Part shown: positions 62,528 to 64,000 of the stretch, piece by piece
How positions within the stretch are numbered: the stretch's first letter is position 1
Layout of the letters: each line of letters begins with the position of its first letter
DNA from: Plantago elongata
Taxonomy: Eukaryota; Streptophyta; Magnoliopsida; Lamiales; Plantaginaceae
Direction of reading: 5' to 3'
DNA: 64,000 nucleotides
Assembly (NCBI GenBank): GCA_036897095.1
Contig: JAYMSP010000150.1
Location: 1-64,000 of the forward strand
The notes under the pieces: generated by a model
Databases searched by the model: none
What the model saw: only the letters and a program-made list of their open reading frames with translations
Told to the model about the DNA's origin: nothing
Made by a program: the position numbers and the translations under genes

Positions 62528-62705
62528 GGCGGAAGGTCTGCAATCGGAGTGGTTAGGGTTGACGGAGAGATTGATTTGGTTAGTGAAATGGAGATGGTGA
62601 GAAGGAGAAAGAGATCGATTTCGATGGATTTGAGGTGGAATTGGGGAAACAATGGGGGTTTGGGGATATTCAGTTGGGGTTTGGCGCGTTTTGATTAATT
62701 TTTCT

Positions 62706-62713
62706 TTTATATG
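62706..62713 (-). promoter_or_regulatory. Probable TATA box of the dolichol kinase gene
   Basis: 'atataaaa' on the minus strand, 179 bp upstream of the ATG at 62527. Confidence 0.45.
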
Positions 62714-63034
62714 GTAGCTTGATGAAGAAGAAGAAGGCAGGTGAACAAATGAACAACCGTTGAATTCAATTGAACTGTGTGCCCAGTTGACCAGGTAGCT
62801 AATTCAGAAAATTAAAAGGAAATGGTGACGTTACCATTACTTTACTGTTTTGCTGGTTTTCTCACTATTGGACCACTAACGTGTTGCCACCTGCCATATT
62901 TTGATGACAGATTGGCTAAGAAATTTAATCACATCATTTTGGTTATGCGAGTTCAAATCAAATCTTACACTATATATATGTTCACTTAGGATACCAAAAA
63001 ATATACTATTGAACACCACAACACTTATTTTCTA
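62714..63034. other. Dolichol kinase upstream spacer
   Basis: Non-coding. No gene or clear motif beyond the TATA element. Confidence 0.5.
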
Positions 63035-63144
63035 CCGTAAAATCTCTATAAATTAATAATATTGGAACTGAAATATTTTATTAATTTAATAAAATATTAT
63101 TATATCGATAAATTAATAATTTATTAATTTAAAGAGATTTTACG
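63035..63144. mobile_element. Emigrant-like (pogo/Tc1-mariner) MITE
   Basis: The left end 'ccgtaaaatctctataaatt' and the inverted right end 'cgtaaaatctctttaaatt' match closely. TA flanks both sides (63033-63034 and 63145-63146). The terminus resembles the Emigrant/Lemi consensus (CAGTAAAACCTCTATAAATT). At 110 bp it is a minimal MITE, next to a transposase remnant of the same superfamily. Confidence 0.6.
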
Positions 63145-63154
63145 TATGACCTTA

Positions 63155-63822
63155 CACTTTCAAGTTCGATGAACAAATGCACGGTCAAAAAATTCGCTTG
63201 GTAGTGGATAATTGTTCAGCCCATTCAGATAATATTCAAGGGTTGCAAAACATTGAGTTGTTTTTTCTACCGCCAAACATGACTTCAAAATTAAACCATG
63301 TGATGCTGGGATAATTAGAGCCTTTAAGATGTACTACCGTAAAAGGTTTTACCGCAAGATTTTGGAAGGTCATGAGTTGGACATTTCTTCACCGGAAAAA
63401 ATTAATATTTTAGATGCTATCAATTTGTCCATCTCAGCTTGGGGAAATGTGCAACAAGAGGCCATATCGAATTGCTTTCGGCACTGCAAAATTCGTTCGG
63501 GGAATCCAACCGGCTCAAGTGATTTAAACGATTCAAATTCTGGAGAAGACATTCATGAGCTTGAGCACTTGATTACGGGTATGCATTATCAACACAAAAT
63601 GGATGTGAATCATTTGCTAGATTATCCGGGTGAAAATAATGATTGTTTCGATGTTCAAAGCATGGAAGAAATTGTGGGGATACCATTCAAAATCCGGCCG
63701 ATGACGAAGTTGAGAATGATTCAGTAGCTTTGGAACCAGTTACTCGAAATGAACCATTGCAAGCGGCAACAACACTTCACAATTTTTTATTCAATATGAT
63801 AAGACAACGCCCCAAATCTTAA
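63155..63822 (+). pseudogene. Pogo/Tigger-type (CENP-B-like, DDE) transposase remnant
   Basis: The C-terminal half of a DDE_1 transposase is readable: FDEQMHGQKIRLVVDNCSAH (catalytic Asp in VDN), ELFFLPPNMTSKL, then CDAGIIRAFKMYYRKRFYRK (second acidic residue in CDAG), LDAINLSISAWGNVQQEAI and NCFRHCKIRSGN. The sequence changes frame between the SKLN and CDAGII segments (about 63295) and again near 63680. After that, NPADDEVENDSVALEP and EPLQAATTLHNFLF read to a stop at 63820-63822. The N-terminal DNA-binding domain is absent. It is a dead copy of a plain DNA transposon. Confidence 0.8.
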
Positions 63823-63857
63823 GTGCAATGGGTAAATTCAAAGATGAACTCAATATG

Positions 63858-64000
63858 AATTTGAAGTTTACCAAATATTTTTTACTAGACAATCTTAGAA
63901 TTTTGAAGTGTATGAAGTTTACCAAAAAACAAGTAATTATAGATTCATTTTTTACTAGACAATTTTAGAACAATTTTTACTAGACAATCTTAGAATTTTG
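63858..64000. repeat. Short dispersed repeats downstream of the transposase remnant
   Basis: 'tttactagacaat(c/t)ttagaa' occurs at 63881, 63951 and 63976, and 'gaagtttaccaaa' at about 63863 and 63914, giving a unit of roughly 50-70 bp. It probably belongs to the 3' non-coding part of the pogo-like element and is cut by the window edge. Confidence 0.75.

Noticed and set aside
62269-62652. Alternative longer minus-strand frame at the dolichol kinase start
   Set aside because: The frame beginning MALSPLLNG at 62527 alone continues into the spliced kinase sequence and gives the family's length.
1-64000. tRNA, rRNA, snoRNA, miRNA or CRISPR-like structures
   Set aside because: None was recognised by eye. 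A covariance-model scan (tRNAscan-SE, Infernal) would be needed to exclude small RNAs.

Overview
The window is plant nuclear DNA, almost certainly from a eudicot. The genes are intron-rich with GT-AG introns, the intergenic DNA is AT-rich and full of MITE-type repeats, and the proteins are plant-specific forms (MOM1, CNGC15, SAUR, plant NRPB4, EVN-type dolichol kinase). The protein matches feel asterid/Lamiales-like, but that is an impression. I found nine protein-coding genes. For each multi-exon gene I joined exons by hand at GT-AG sites; every joined reading frame closes exactly (total length divisible by three, one terminal stop).

Layout. 1-1975: probable long solo LTR of a Ty3/gypsy element. 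3503-16726 (+): MOM1-like silencing factor, 15 coding exons, lacking the PHD, chromo and first SNF2-lobe region. 17553-20536 (+): exosome subunit MTR3/RRP41L. 20.5-27.9 kb: intergenic, with several small DNA-transposon derivatives. 27928-30782 (+): cyclic-nucleotide-gated channel CNGC15. 32410-37861 (+): DUF707 membrane protein. 39130-41943 (+): GILT-type thiol reductase. 42391-42885: MITE carrying a 58-bp minisatellite. 43357-43773 (-): RNA polymerase II subunit NRPB4, divergent from 44565-47612 (+): ABCF1. 49.6-50.1 kb: LINE tail with poly(A). 50858-51256 (-): SAUR. 51.3-57.2 kb: intergenic. 57205-62527 (-): dolichol kinase, 14 exons. 63035-64000: Emigrant-like MITE and a decayed pogo/Tigger-type transposase.

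The genes are functionally independent, as is usual in plants, and form no operon-like unit. They cover chromatin silencing (MOM1), RNA decay (MTR3), nuclear Ca2+ signalling (CNGC15), transcription (NRPB4), translation control (ABCF1), thiol reduction (GILT), auxin response (SAUR) and protein N-glycosylation (dolichol kinase).

No clearly new biological system was found. The most interesting items are the naturally reduced MOM1, the upstream ORFs in the CNGC15 leader, and the varied non-autonomous transposons, several with readable ends and target duplications.
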